Source: Paraburkholderia bryophila (GTDB lineage Bacteria; Pseudomonadota; Gammaproteobacteria; Burkholderiales; Burkholderiaceae). Taken from it: DNA of 64,000 nucleotides. The stretch covers positions 930,001 to 994,000 of the forward strand of contig NZ_JACCAS010000001.1 in assembly GCF_013409255.1 (NCBI RefSeq). The letters run 5' to 3'. This document shows positions 29,045 to 38,390 of this stretch, in pieces; the stretch's first letter is position 1; each line of letters opens with the position of its first letter. Below the pieces are notes generated by a model. It did no database searches and was not told the DNA's origin. It saw only the letters and a list, made by a program, of their open reading frames with translations. Position numbers and translations under genes: made by a program.

Positions 29045-30208
29045 TTACGGATTCCAGGTAATCGTGCCGAGTACGGGGAGCTGCCCTGTCGTTCCGACGA
29101 TGTTTCCGGTCGGCGCCGCTATAACGAAGCCTTGCGTACCGGAAATGGCCGCGATTGCCGATTCGATATAGGACAGATAGATCGTTCCGTTCTGCCCTGC
29201 TGTCGTGCTCAACGGTGAGCCATAAAGCACAAAAATCCCGGAGATTGCAGATTGGATTGCGGCCTTCGTCGCAGCCGAGAAGCTGGCTGTTCCGCTGATC
29301 GTGAAATTCACAACTTGCTGCATCGGCGCAACTGACCACACCAGCGCCGTTGCAGGCCGAAGTGGATAGATCCAGTTCGCCACCGTCAACAGATCCAATG
29401 TCGCCGTCGGCGTGCCGCGCGTCTCGAGCGTCGCAACGCCATTGACGCCTTGCGGGAATCCGCCGTTCAGCGCTTCAGTCACGTCGAACATCGTGTACAC
29501 GACGACCGTTCCCGCGCCGAAACCGTTCGCGTTGCACCACGCGCGCGTCACGCCATTGACCTCACTCGCCCAGGTGATGTAGTCCTTCACTGCTCCGCCC
29601 TGAGGCGGGTTCTGGTACGCGAACAGCATTCGCGGACGGAGGCTCGCATCAATTTCGACGTCGGCGCCGCCGGTGAAGGCGGTCGTGACAGAGCCCGTCG
29701 ACGAAATGCCCGCAATCGCGGTGCCGAGATTCATCACCGTGCCGACGGCGCAGTTGCCAAACGCGCCAGTCAGCCCCGTTGGGTCCGCGTTCGCCACTGC
29801 GTTGACCGTCACAGAATTGCCAACCACCACGCCAAGCGACGTGGTCGTGAATGCAACACCGTCGCCGCGCGTCAATGGCGAGCCGATCGGAATCGACGCC
29901 GTGCTCGACGATGCGGGGAACGTCACCTGACCCGGAGTCACCGAACCGGCCTGCGTGGCCGCTTCGCGATAGATGCCCTTCAGCGCCGCCCATGCCTCGA
30001 GGAACTCTTCCGTCGCCGTGAATGGGTTCGATTGCAGCGAAACCCAGTCGGTGTAGCCGTACTGCAGATTCGCGAGGCCGGCGAGCGCGGTGCCGAGAAC
30101 CTTAAGCGCGGAGAATCGTAGGAGCGGATCTGATCCGTTCGGGCTCGCCTGAATGTCGGCGGCCACCTGCGCGCGTAGCTGCGTGAGTGTTGGTCGTGCG
30201 AAAGGCAT
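29045..30208 (-). CDS. Baseplate assembly protein J-like (Mu gp47)
   Basis: 387 residues. FARPTLTQLRAQVAADIQA and the LEAWAALKGIYREAAT stretch are typical of the J/gp47 baseplate wedge. Placed between gp46-like and DUF2313 genes as in Mu-type phages. Confidence 0.9.
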   Translation of the reverse strand: MPFARPTLTQLRAQVAADIQASPNGSDPLLRFSALKVLGTALAGLANLQYGYTDWVSLQSNPFTATEEFLEAWAALKGIYREAATQAGSVTPGQVTFPASSSTASIPIGSPLTRGDGVAFTTTSLGVVVGNSVTVNAVANADPTGLTGAFGNCAVGTVMNLGTAIAGISSTGSVTTAFTGGADVEIDASLRPRMLFAYQNPPQGGAVKDYITWASEVNGVTRAWCNANGFGAGTVVVYTMFDVTEALNGGFPQGVNGVATLETRGTPTATLDLLTVANWIYPLRPATALVWSVAPMQQVVNFTISGTASFSAATKAAIQSAISGIFVLYGSPLSTTAGQNGTIYLSYIESAIAAISGTQGFVIAAPTGNIVGTTGQLPVLGTITWNP

Positions 30209-30209
30209 A

Positions 30210-30653
30210 TCAGTTAATCCCCGCCCATGCCCAGGTGTAAAGGCCAGTAGTCAGCAACGTGCCGTTCTGTTTGTATGCAGCGATCTGAGCGCCCAGCGTC
30301 GACTGGCGCGGCCACGAGCATGCGATGTCGAAGCGTGCTACCACGCCGTCATCGACAAGCCACTGAAGTGCTTCCGCGAGGTAGTCATAGGCTTTTTGAA
30401 GCGTTTCCTGCGTTTGCTTCGCGCGCCGCAAGAGCCAGATTCGTGAACCAATTGGCACGTCGTCGTCGGCCCACCAACCGCGCGGATCATTAGTGCCATC
30501 CGGGATCACATCGCCCGGCTGTGCCATGCGATCGGTGAAGATGCTGATGAGGATTGCGGTCTGGAGGTCGTTACCCGTCGCCAGCACGGGCCCCGACATC
30601 GTGAAATCGCCGCGGTTGTTCGCGGTATCCCAGGAAATCGTGATGTCAGCCAT
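30210..30653 (-). CDS. Baseplate wedge protein, Mu gp46-like
   Basis: 147 residues from ATG 30653. ADITISWDTANNRGDFTM, ISIFTDRMAQPGDVIPDG and DPRGWWADD are hallmarks of the GP46 family. The start lies just after a terminator-like hairpin. Confidence 0.88.
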   Translation of the reverse strand: MADITISWDTANNRGDFTMSGPVLATGNDLQTAILISIFTDRMAQPGDVIPDGTNDPRGWWADDDVPIGSRIWLLRRAKQTQETLQKAYDYLAEALQWLVDDGVVARFDIACSWPRQSTLGAQIAAYKQNGTLLTTGLYTWAWAGIN

Positions 30654-30666
30654 TTCGTCCGGGCGT

Positions 30667-30690
30667 AAAAAAGCCCGCACGCGGCGGGCT
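30667..30690 (-). terminator. Intrinsic terminator inside the tail operon
   Basis: AGCCCGC (30672-30678) and GCGGGCT (30684-30690), 7-bp stem, 5-nt loop, followed on the minus strand by six T. Located between spike and gp46-like genes, so late transcription must read through it. Confidence 0.68.
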
Positions 30691-30712
30691 GGATTTGCGT
30701 GACTCGACGAAA

Positions 30713-31339
30713 CTAGTTCGCCATCACATTCGAAGTGCCGGGTGCGGCTGGCACGTAGTGGTCGTGGGAATTGACCGCACCGCTCGGTAGAAGGACGTCG
30801 GGCGCGCTGATTGGCGCCGTGAATTGTGCAGTCCCCTTGCTACCAGACGCCCCGCTTTGACCGATGTTTCCGTTGATCTGTACGTTTCCGTTCAACACGA
30901 TGTTTGGAGCATTCACCGTAAGAGTCCCGCTGGCGTTGCATGTGACGTTCGATGCGTCGTTGACAATTACCGGCTGCCCCCTGGCTTCGACAACAATACC
31001 GCCGCTCGCAGTGAGATACACCGACTTGCCGTCCTGGCTGTACAGCATCGATTCACCAGCGGCGAGCCCCCTTGGACGCGACTGCTGGTGATTCGTCGCA
31101 AATACGGCACCCGCGCCGTTATCGCCCGCAATATGGAGAGCGAGCACGTCGGCGCCGATCGGTGGATTGGAAGTGAAGCCAAACTCGGCGAGGCGCAGCC
31201 TATTGTCAGAGGTGATCAGCCCATTCATACGGACCTGCATCTTCTGCACGGGTCCGCTGTCGTCGACGTAGGTCGCACGGCCGCGACCGAACATGCCACG
31301 CAGCCGCATGAAGATGCGCTCGATTCCAGTCGAATCCAT
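30713..31339 (-). CDS. Baseplate spike / assembly protein V (Mu gp45-like)
   Basis: 208 residues from ATG 31339, overlapping the P gene stop by one base. The N-terminal OB-like part (VQKMQVRMNGLITSDNRLRL) is followed by a beta-helical repeat region (GTLTVNAPNIVLNGNVQING). The tip has SHDHYVPAAPG, a His-containing motif typical of metal-binding spike apices. Punctures the cell envelope. Confidence 0.88.
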   Translation of the reverse strand: MDSTGIERIFMRLRGMFGRGRATYVDDSGPVQKMQVRMNGLITSDNRLRLAEFGFTSNPPIGADVLALHIAGDNGAGAVFATNHQQSRPRGLAAGESMLYSQDGKSVYLTASGGIVVEARGQPVIVNDASNVTCNASGTLTVNAPNIVLNGNVQINGNIGQSGASGSKGTAQFTAPISAPDVLLPSGAVNSHDHYVPAAPGTSNVMAN

Positions 31340-32457
31340 CAGTTCACCATGTTCACGTCGGGCGCAAGCGGATTGAGAATGATCGGTTGCTGATAGAAGG
31401 CGGCCGGCGGCATGACGACGACATCCGCCGTTGTGCCATCTGCCCCACGCTTGTATGTCACATCCGAGATCAACCACCTCTGCTGCTTTAGCTTCAGCTT
31501 CGGAAGATCGATCGGCACGAGTGTGTTGGGCGTCCACAGCACGCCCGCCGAATCGCGCCAGCTATCCGTGGCCACCTGCACAGCATAAGAGCGCCCATAA
31601 CGCCGCGCCATCTCCCATTGCGCACGCTGCGCAGCGACGTCCTGACCGCCGAATACTGACTCAGCGACGATCGCTCGATAGCGCAACCGCTGAACGGTCG
31701 CATCACGCACGCTCGCAATCAGATTTCCGCCATCGCCGATGTCCTCGCACGTGTCGAGGCTCTGCCGGACAGCGTCATAGTCGGAGAAGCGGCCGTCCAT
31801 GCTGTTCAGCGCACTCGCAGAGAGCACGTTCACGCCTTCCTTGAATCCGCACGCGGCTTGTTGGGTGCCGATGCCGGAGAGCAACAGACTGCCGTCGGGC
31901 TGGTCGTACAGCAGAAGCGCGCGAAACCGGCACAGCCGTTCAAGCACGTCGTAGATCGGCTCGCCGACCATGATGTTGAGCTGCGGTATCGGATCGCCTT
32001 GATTGGCGCCGTCGGCCAACGCGACCGGCACGCCATAAACGCCACACAAAGTTTGCGCAATCTGGAGCAACGGCATATTCAGCAACTGACCGCCCGTCCA
32101 CTTCGCCGAACAATCGACAAGATCCTGGCATTTGCTGCGACCAGTAATGCGGATGGTGTGCTCCCGCGCGTTGTAACTCGGCAGGTATCGGTCGACGAAA
32201 CCGGACAGCACCTTGTCCGCGCCGAGCAGCACCTCAACCTGGTCGCCCTCTTGCACGTCCACGTCCGACACGTTCTCATAAGGCTCGGTGAATGAGACCT
32301 CAAAATCCGACGGGCATCGCTCAATCCCGCGCGACAACCGGACTCCTAGCCACCCTGTGATGTTCCGGGTGTTAGACGTCGTGTACGTAGGTTGCCCCAG
32401 TGCTGCATTGAGGTTTCGTGTACACGTCGACACCCTGAGGGTGATCTCGTCATCCAT
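31339..32457 (-). CDS. Baseplate hub protein P-like (Mu gp44)
   Basis: 372 residues. The order and motifs (RNITGWLGVRLSRGIERCPS, GFVDRYLPSYNAREHTIRI, GRSKCQDLVDCSA) fit the contractile-tail hub family. Its ends overlap both neighbours by one or two bases. Confidence 0.88.
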   Translation of the reverse strand: MDDEITLRVSTCTRNLNAALGQPTYTTSNTRNITGWLGVRLSRGIERCPSDFEVSFTEPYENVSDVDVQEGDQVEVLLGADKVLSGFVDRYLPSYNAREHTIRITGRSKCQDLVDCSAKWTGGQLLNMPLLQIAQTLCGVYGVPVALADGANQGDPIPQLNIMVGEPIYDVLERLCRFRALLLYDQPDGSLLLSGIGTQQAACGFKEGVNVLSASALNSMDGRFSDYDAVRQSLDTCEDIGDGGNLIASVRDATVQRLRYRAIVAESVFGGQDVAAQRAQWEMARRYGRSYAVQVATDSWRDSAGVLWTPNTLVPIDLPKLKLKQQRWLISDVTYKRGADGTTADVVVMPPAAFYQQPIILNPLAPDVNMVN

Positions 32458-33890
32458 CAGCTAGCGAGCGCCTGAAAAGTCGTTGGGCAAAATGCCGGGT
32501 GCCGCGGTGCGATCTGCTGCACAAGCCCCGGCTCGCGCGTCGGATCACGATAAATCCGGTTTGCAAGCACAAGGGACGGTAGAGCCGCCTGAAACTTGAA
32601 CGTCGCTATCGCTGCGAGGTCTGCGCCCCGCACAGTCATGTCAGCAACAATGGATTGGCGAACAGTCCGCAACGCCTGGTAGCTGTTATCGTCCCCGGCA
32701 TCGCCGGCTACGGTGATCTCCGCATCGAACAGATCAACGGCGCTGGCCAACGTCGTGTTTGCATCGTCATGGGATGCCGGCTGATAGGTCGTAAGCACCA
32801 CAGCGAGCTGCGCAAGCGCATACCGCCGCAGCAGCGCCGCCAACGCCACCTGCATGACGCTCATTGCCGCGCCGATCTGGCCCGGCGTAGTCACCGCGCT
32901 CTGCGAATACTGCGCCAGTACGCTGATCATCCTGACCGAGTCGGCTGGATCGGTAGCGGCCGCCGAGACAGAGGCAATGAACGACTGTGCTGCAGCCCCG
33001 AGTGTTGCTGAATCCGATGGGTTAAGCGCAGCGGTCTGAAGCGCGACACCAGCCGAGACGACCGCAGCACGCGCGGCAGTCGCGGACGACAATAAGTCAT
33101 TCGCCGTCGTGCTCGGCGACACCTGTACGTTAGCGCCCGCGAACCCGTTGTTAGCCCCGCCAAACAGTCGACCGAAGTTACCGAACAGCGTAGAGACAGT
33201 GCCGATCACACGCTTGACGTCGTTGATTGCCGTAACACCGAGCTGGTACCAGCCCACCACGGTCGAAACCGCCTGCTGCACGACCGCAGCGCCAGCCTGA
33301 ATTGTCGTCGATGCGGACTTCACAAAATCTTCCAGCGCGGCGACTCCTGTCAGCGAAGCATTGTTTATGCTGGCGTCACCCGTCGAGATCACCGATGTCG
33401 GAAAAATTCGATCACCGGACACGATCAGTGTCAGGCGGATTTCGAACACACGACCCAAGTCGGTGCGCTCCATCGTCTCGACGCTGAGACATGCGACATT
33501 CTTGATCATGCCGAGTGTCGGATGCACCAGCGTCTGGTTACCCGGCGTCTCGCAGATCTGCAGCAGCTTGTCGCGCTGCGCGACGACCGGGCCCGCCTTC
33601 GTGATCAGGTCGTCCTCAACGAGGAACCCAAGCACTTCGAACTGGCGCCCCTTCTTACCGAGATCCTCGACCCATACTTCGTCGCGGAATGGGTAGTTGT
33701 GAACAGCCTGCTTCCGGCCAGCCGCGGTCCGAACCGACTCGATACCGAACGGCAAACCTCCGTAGCTCGCCTGCTTCAGCGAACTTAGCCAGCTCCCTGC
33801 CTGGAATCCTATGAGGCTCGCCAGGCTGCCCACCGCGGACGCAACACCACCGATACTACCGGCAACATTCAAAACGTCTGCAGTGCTCAA
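32457..33890 (-). CDS. DNA circularisation / tail protein N (Mu gp43-like)
   Basis: 477 residues. The N-terminal domain (LKQASYGGLPFGIESVRTAA, VHNYPFRDEVWVEDLG) is the DNA_circ_N family. In Mu the counterpart enters with DNA and belongs to the tail tip. The C-terminal half is Ala-rich and helical. Confidence 0.88.
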   Translation of the reverse strand: MSTADVLNVAGSIGGVASAVGSLASLIGFQAGSWLSSLKQASYGGLPFGIESVRTAAGRKQAVHNYPFRDEVWVEDLGKKGRQFEVLGFLVEDDLITKAGPVVAQRDKLLQICETPGNQTLVHPTLGMIKNVACLSVETMERTDLGRVFEIRLTLIVSGDRIFPTSVISTGDASINNASLTGVAALEDFVKSASTTIQAGAAVVQQAVSTVVGWYQLGVTAINDVKRVIGTVSTLFGNFGRLFGGANNGFAGANVQVSPSTTANDLLSSATAARAAVVSAGVALQTAALNPSDSATLGAAAQSFIASVSAAATDPADSVRMISVLAQYSQSAVTTPGQIGAAMSVMQVALAALLRRYALAQLAVVLTTYQPASHDDANTTLASAVDLFDAEITVAGDAGDDNSYQALRTVRQSIVADMTVRGADLAAIATFKFQAALPSLVLANRIYRDPTREPGLVQQIAPRHPAFCPTTFQALAS

Positions 33891-35803
33891 GGCATTGACC
33901 CCATGGCGTAGTTGACCTTCGTCGGCAGGTATCCGCCGTCCGGTGTTTTTGCTTCTACCCGCGTGCCGACCGGCACATTACTGAACGTCACGTGCAGGGC
34001 GGCCTGCTGGAGCTGCGCGACGCGTGCGTCGTGGCCGTCATCACCAGTCGGCCGCACCGTTCCGCTGACCGTCGTGCCGCCCTGCTGCATCCCCGCGACA
34101 GTCGCATTTCCAATCTGCTCAGGTGAATACGGTTGCTGGCCATTCTCTGCGCGGATCATCCCGGCAATGATTGAGGCGACCTGCCGCGGGTCGCCAAGAT
34201 CCGGCTTGACGTCTGCGCCCAGACCTGACGCCGCCGACATGATCTTCGTGTAATTCGCTATTTGCAGAGGCGTATTGCCCGTGCGTGCGCCACCAGTCCA
34301 CTTGTCCTGAATCTGCGCCAGCGTCAATCCGCGATAGTTGCGTTCGAGGTTCGACACTGCTGCCGCTATTCCACGCTCGGGCGTGTCGTATTCGATCTCC
34401 CGATTGTGGTCCAGCATGTTCAGCGGATTATTGCTCCGGATGCCAAGCGTAGTCTTCGCGCCGGCCTCGGCCGGATTAGCACCGCCCTGAAGCGACGAGG
34501 CAATCTCGGTATTCGAGCGACCCGCCGCGCGCGCGGCGAGCGCACGCGCGAAGTCGCCGGCCGGAAGATGCGTCGACGCGGCAAGCCAATCTCCATTGCG
34601 AACGTCTTCGACACCCTGCTTATTGTCGACGTCAGGCAGCCCAGCCAGCTTCGCTACTTTCAGCGCACCCCATGCCGCGATGCCGGCTAAGCCGAGCGTG
34701 CCGAGTGCGCTCGCTGCCGCTGGAATCGTGGTTGTCGTGAGGGTGATCAGGCTGGAGATCAGGTTCAACACGCCCGCGATCGGGCCCGCGAACTTGATTG
34801 CCGCAATAGCGATCGCTACACCCTTTACTCCGCCCAGATTGTCCCAAAGCACCTTTGCCTCGGACGCAACTTCGTCCCAATTAATTTTCGAGAGCCAGTC
34901 GACGAGTTTCTGTACCGACCCGGAGATCTTGTCCGCGATTTCCGCGCGATGCGTGTCCAGCCATTTCGCGAATCCATTGACCAGCGGATCGAGAATCGGA
35001 ATCAGCTTTGATCCGATGCTGTTCCCAAGGCCAGTGACAGAGTCATCGAGGTCGTTGATGTCCTGATGAAACTGCGCAGCGCGCGCCACCTCGTCCGCCG
35101 TCGGAACGAGACCTTTCCGGAACGCGCGCGCCTTGTCCGCACCATAGGTGCCTTGCTGCAGCATAGGCAGCAACCCACTCATGCCGAACGTCCCCGCCAC
35201 GTCGCGCTGCGCTTCGACAGACTTCTGCCCCTCTATCGCCTTCATCAGACGTTGCTGGGTTGAGTAGTAGTCGATCGTGCCGTCCTTGTTGCGCTGGATT
35301 TGCACGCCCATCTTCTGAAGCAGCATCATGGCGTGCGGATCTGCGCCGAACGCTGCCGCACGAATCGTCATCTGCGACCCGCTCATCGCCGAGTCAAACT
35401 GATCGGCAGAGACGCCAGCACGTTTTGCGGCCACATGCCACGAGGCGAGATCCTGCGCATTCATCCCCAGCAACTTCGACGACTTGCTCAGGTTGAAACC
35501 GAACGTACCGAACTTCGTCGCTAGCGCGGTCAAACCAGCTAGCGAAGCGGCACCGCTGATGGCGGTCAAGCCCGGGATGATTTCGACGATCTTGTCGACC
35601 ACGCCGGACGCGGCCCGCTCGACGCTGCCGAGGCTCTTGGTGAGCTTTGACAGCCCCACCTGGCCGACATTGCCGAGTTTGCCGACCCGCTTCTGCGCCT
35701 TGTCGATCGGATCGGTGATCTTACCGAGAGCTGTCTTGATCTTGTTGACCGTAGCGGTCGCCGCGTCGTCGGCCCGGATGCGAATGACGAATTCTTGGGC
35801 CAC
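33887..35803 (-). CDS. Tail tape-measure protein with muralytic C-terminus
   Basis: 638 residues from GTG 35803, which has AAAGGA six bases upstream; a TTG two codons earlier is the other choice. The N-terminal part is helical and Lys/Ala-rich, the middle has hydrophobic stretches (GVAIAIAAIKFAGPIAGVLN). The C-terminal domain starting GIRSNNPLNMLDHNREIEYD and ending near IIAGMIRAENG resembles phage peptidoglycan-degrading domains. Length sets tail length. Tail would be about 95 nm by the usual 0.15 nm per residue rule. Confidence 0.87.
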   Translation of the reverse strand: MAQEFVIRIRADDAATATVNKIKTALGKITDPIDKAQKRVGKLGNVGQVGLSKLTKSLGSVERAASGVVDKIVEIIPGLTAISGAASLAGLTALATKFGTFGFNLSKSSKLLGMNAQDLASWHVAAKRAGVSADQFDSAMSGSQMTIRAAAFGADPHAMMLLQKMGVQIQRNKDGTIDYYSTQQRLMKAIEGQKSVEAQRDVAGTFGMSGLLPMLQQGTYGADKARAFRKGLVPTADEVARAAQFHQDINDLDDSVTGLGNSIGSKLIPILDPLVNGFAKWLDTHRAEIADKISGSVQKLVDWLSKINWDEVASEAKVLWDNLGGVKGVAIAIAAIKFAGPIAGVLNLISSLITLTTTTIPAAASALGTLGLAGIAAWGALKVAKLAGLPDVDNKQGVEDVRNGDWLAASTHLPAGDFARALAARAAGRSNTEIASSLQGGANPAEAGAKTTLGIRSNNPLNMLDHNREIEYDTPERGIAAAVSNLERNYRGLTLAQIQDKWTGGARTGNTPLQIANYTKIMSAASGLGADVKPDLGDPRQVASIIAGMIRAENGQQPYSPEQIGNATVAGMQQGGTTVSGTVRPTGDDGHDARVAQLQQAALHVTFSNVPVGTRVEAKTPDGGYLPTKVNYAMGSMP

Positions 35804-35805
35804 AC

Positions 35806-36278
35806 TCAATCCTTTTTAGCCATGCGTGCGGCGTGGTACGCGTAATTACGTACCTCGCTCCACGTCATCCGTTTCGTTTCGCTGGGCTGCCAGCGCCAGA
35901 AACGCTCAACCAGGCGGACGGTATGCTCCCAATCTACTGGGAGCCCCCCGCGTTTCCCTCGGGGTCGTCCTCATCCGGAGGCGTCAGGTACGCGCTCAGA
36001 TAGTCTTGTGCCTTGTAATAGTCACGCGACTTGATCTTGCCGAGCACAACCATCGGCACGCCCGAGATCTCGCTGATCAGCCAGCGCATAGACTCCAATG
36101 CGCCCTTGCTGCCAGCCCTTTTAACGAATTCGGTGATCTGGTCGAGATTCGGCTCTTCGAGATTGATCTCGTCATATACCGTTTCGCCATCGCTCCCCTT
36201 CGTGGTTACCGATTTCGACAATTCAATTGTCAGCATGGGGGGCGGCAGAGCGCGCGGCTTTTTCTTTTCGTTGTTCAT
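35806..36278 (-). CDS. Frameshifted long form of the tail assembly chaperone
   Basis: Predicted -1 ribosomal frameshift at G-GGG-GGC (35949-35943), nine codons' worth of sequence before the normal end region. After the slip the new frame runs 45 codons without a stop: LPVDWEHTVRLVERFWRWQP at its start and RMTWSEVRNYAYHAARMAKK near its end, then TGA at 35808-35806. The extension has no start codon of its own and stops right before the tape-measure start, the usual layout of G/GT-type chaperone pairs. Confidence 0.8.
35934..36278 (-). CDS. Tail assembly chaperone, short form (Mu gp41-like)
   Basis: 114 residues. The sequence (NLEEPNLDQITEFVKRAGSK and a Pro/Asp-rich end DDPEGNAGGSQ) fits the Phage_TAC family. 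It keeps tape-measure protein soluble before tube assembly. The end contains the slippery GGGGGGC used for the long form. Confidence 0.85.
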   Translation of the reverse strand: MNNEKKKPRALPPPMLTIELSKSVTTKGSDGETVYDEINLEEPNLDQITEFVKRAGSKGALESMRWLISEISGVPMVVLGKIKSRDYYKAQDYLSAYLTPPDEDDPEGNAGGSQ

Positions 36279-36281
36279 GAC

Positions 36282-36659
36282 TTAGCTCACCGACACGGTT
36301 TGTTCAGTTACCTGTGGCCCCTTGAACACCAGTTCGAACTTGGCGTCCTCGGTGTCGACCTCCTGCACGTCCGTCGCACCCATGTTGCGGCCCGTAACGA
36401 TCTTTCCGTTCGCTAGCTCGAGCACAATCGTCGAGTTGCGAATAGCATTGAAATCAGCGACGGTCATGTCGCCGGCGTCGCGCAGCGACATCGAGATGGA
36501 CGGCGCGACGGGCGTTTCCTTCCATCCGTGAAAGCCATCCGGCCCAACCAGTTCCTCACGTTTCACCGTCGAAACGCTGTACTTGGCGCCGCCCTCGAGT
36601 TGCCGAGTTACGCCGTCGATCGCTACCCTCGCGATACCGGCGAGAAGATTGCTGGACAT
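36282..36659 (-). CDS. Tail tube protein (Mu gpM-like)
   Basis: 125 residues from ATG 36659. The pattern LLAGIARVAIDGVTRQLEGG, KREELVGPDGFHGWKETP and DAKFELVFKGP is typical of the phage tube family. Follows the sheath gene with a terminator-like hairpin between them. Confidence 0.88.
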   Translation of the reverse strand: MSSNLLAGIARVAIDGVTRQLEGGAKYSVSTVKREELVGPDGFHGWKETPVAPSISMSLRDAGDMTVADFNAIRNSTIVLELANGKIVTGRNMGATDVQEVDTEDAKFELVFKGPQVTEQTVSVS

Positions 36660-36680
36660 CTTGTGCCCTCCAGAAAATTG

Positions 36681-36700
36681 AAAAGCCGCCCGTAGGCGGC
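36681..36700 (-). terminator. Intrinsic terminator between sheath and tube
   Basis: GCCGCC / GGCGGC, 6-bp stem and 4-nt loop, with TTTT on the minus strand. Confidence 0.58.
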
Positions 36701-36720
36701 CTCGTTGATGCAATCAGGCG

Positions 36721-38205
36721 TTATTGAAGGCGGAACTGAACGAGGATGCCGAATGTACGCATCTGATTGACCGGCGTGCCTGGCCACAAGATGTCGCAGC
36801 GATTGGGATTCGCCGTGTTCTTCTGGACGACGAGCGCCGCATTGAACGCGTCCGCATTCTGCGTATAGCCGCCGTCGGTACGTTCACCATACAACGCCCG
36901 AATGTTCGCAGCGATGTCGTTCGGCGTGGTGAGCCCCGAATTCGCAGGTGGCCGCGAATCGTTGTCGGCCAGTTTGCAGCGAGCATATTTCGAAGCGAGC
37001 ATCGCTTGCATCGTGCGAATTTCGAGCATCAACTGGAACATCGTTTCGAGTTCCAGGTAGCTATTGTCAGGGACACCTTGCGTGTTGTCCTGGTACGTCG
37101 TGATGATGTTCTCGGTCAACACGGTGCCGTCCTGCCGCACAGTGAACGTCGAGATGCCGTCATACAGTAGTGTTTCGCGCTGGTTAGCAAGGAACTGCGA
37201 TTGGTTGGGAGGCGCCAAAACGCCCAACAACGGCATGTCCTGCAACGGAATTCCAGGGTCAGCACGAACGCTGACCGCAGTCTGTGCGCACAGAGCCGCT
37301 GCCCACAACCAACTCGGAGTCGGGCTTCCGTAGAAGCCCAAAATCGTTTCGTGCTGGTTGTTGCGCGTGAGTCCCAGTGTCGTCTGCGATGCGAAAGTTC
37401 CCGCATACGCACCGAGCGCGTGACCGTAGAGCTGTTGCGTCCAACTCCACCGGCCGGTTTGGTCGTTCAAGAACTGCTGCACGGCAAGCAGCGACGCCGT
37501 GTCGGTATACGGCGACGCGATGAAATCGAACGTCATGTTGCCGAGATTGCCAAGCGCCGTGGTAAGCGTCGGGTTGGTCGCGCCGCCAGTCATCGCAGTG
37601 ACGGTATACGCGAGACCCGCGGGCGTTGCCTCGCCGCCAGCCGTACCGTAGTAGTTCAGACGGATGTCGATCTCATTCCCGCAGAGACCCTTGTTGTCCG
37701 CGGTCAACGTGACGGTGCTGGTCGTCACCGACGCGGTAACCGGCATCGCCGGCAACAGGTTGATCGCAGCCGACACGGCCGTGGCGATTTGCGCCGTGGT
37801 CATGCTCGCCGTGACCGGAATGGTGACCACCTGGCCCGCGATATACAGCGAGATCGTGCCGTTCGCCGTCGGGGCGGCGGTGAAGGCTATCGAGCCGACA
37901 GCCGCTACCGCTCCGCTCGCATCGGCCAGCGGCAGATACCATACTTCACCGAAGCTGTCGTTGAGTCGATACGTCGCCAACATGTTGGCGAGCATCGAGC
38001 TAGCCCCACCCTGTAGGTTCGCATCGCCCGTGCCGCCCGAGATGATCGGGACGTTAGGAGTGGCGATACCTGCCGCAGTGATCTGGCCAATGATCAGCGC
38101 GCGCTGATTACCCTGCGCCGTATTGGCTTGCGAGTTGTCGAGCTCGAAGAACGAGCCAGGCAGGCGCAGGCCGGCGGGAATGACTCGGAACGGAACGTCG
38201 CTCAT
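36721..38205 (-). CDS. Contractile tail sheath protein (Mu gpL-like)
   Basis: 494 residues. Start VPFRVIPAGLRLPGSFFELD, the subtilisin-like core region, and an insert with Thr-rich beta repeats at about 110-200. TGRWSWTQQLYGHALGAYAG and the end GTPVNQMRTFGILVQFRLQ match sheath family members. Makes the contractile outer tail. Its start overlaps the DUF2635 gene stop (ATGA). Confidence 0.9.
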   Translation of the reverse strand: MSDVPFRVIPAGLRLPGSFFELDNSQANTAQGNQRALIIGQITAAGIATPNVPIISGGTGDANLQGGASSMLANMLATYRLNDSFGEVWYLPLADASGAVAAVGSIAFTAAPTANGTISLYIAGQVVTIPVTASMTTAQIATAVSAAINLLPAMPVTASVTTSTVTLTADNKGLCGNEIDIRLNYYGTAGGEATPAGLAYTVTAMTGGATNPTLTTALGNLGNMTFDFIASPYTDTASLLAVQQFLNDQTGRWSWTQQLYGHALGAYAGTFASQTTLGLTRNNQHETILGFYGSPTPSWLWAAALCAQTAVSVRADPGIPLQDMPLLGVLAPPNQSQFLANQRETLLYDGISTFTVRQDGTVLTENIITTYQDNTQGVPDNSYLELETMFQLMLEIRTMQAMLASKYARCKLADNDSRPPANSGLTTPNDIAANIRALYGERTDGGYTQNADAFNAALVVQKNTANPNRCDILWPGTPVNQMRTFGILVQFRLQ

Positions 38206-38381
38206 GCTTTTTCACCTTCCCTCGCAGGTGCCGATTTCGCGGTCACCAGCACGACGTCGCCATCGTTGAGAATCTTGGTCCAGAGGATGCTGTCGTCGGG
38301 CACGTCGATGCCATCGGCCGGCAGCAATTGCTTCGTCTCCGGGTCCCGTACGGACAGGCCCGGTGCAGGTTTGATGCGCAT
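38202..38381 (-). CDS. DUF2635 small phage protein
   Basis: 59 residues from ATG 38381. MRIKPAPGLSVRDPETKQLL and PADGIDVPDDSILWTK are the DUF2635 pattern (Mu gp38-like). It overlaps the sheath start by ATGA and is easy to miss because of its size. Function unknown. Confidence 0.87.
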   Translation of the reverse strand: MRIKPAPGLSVRDPETKQLLPADGIDVPDDSILWTKILNDGDVVLVTAKSAPAREGEKA

Positions 38382-38390
38382 TCGGCGCTC

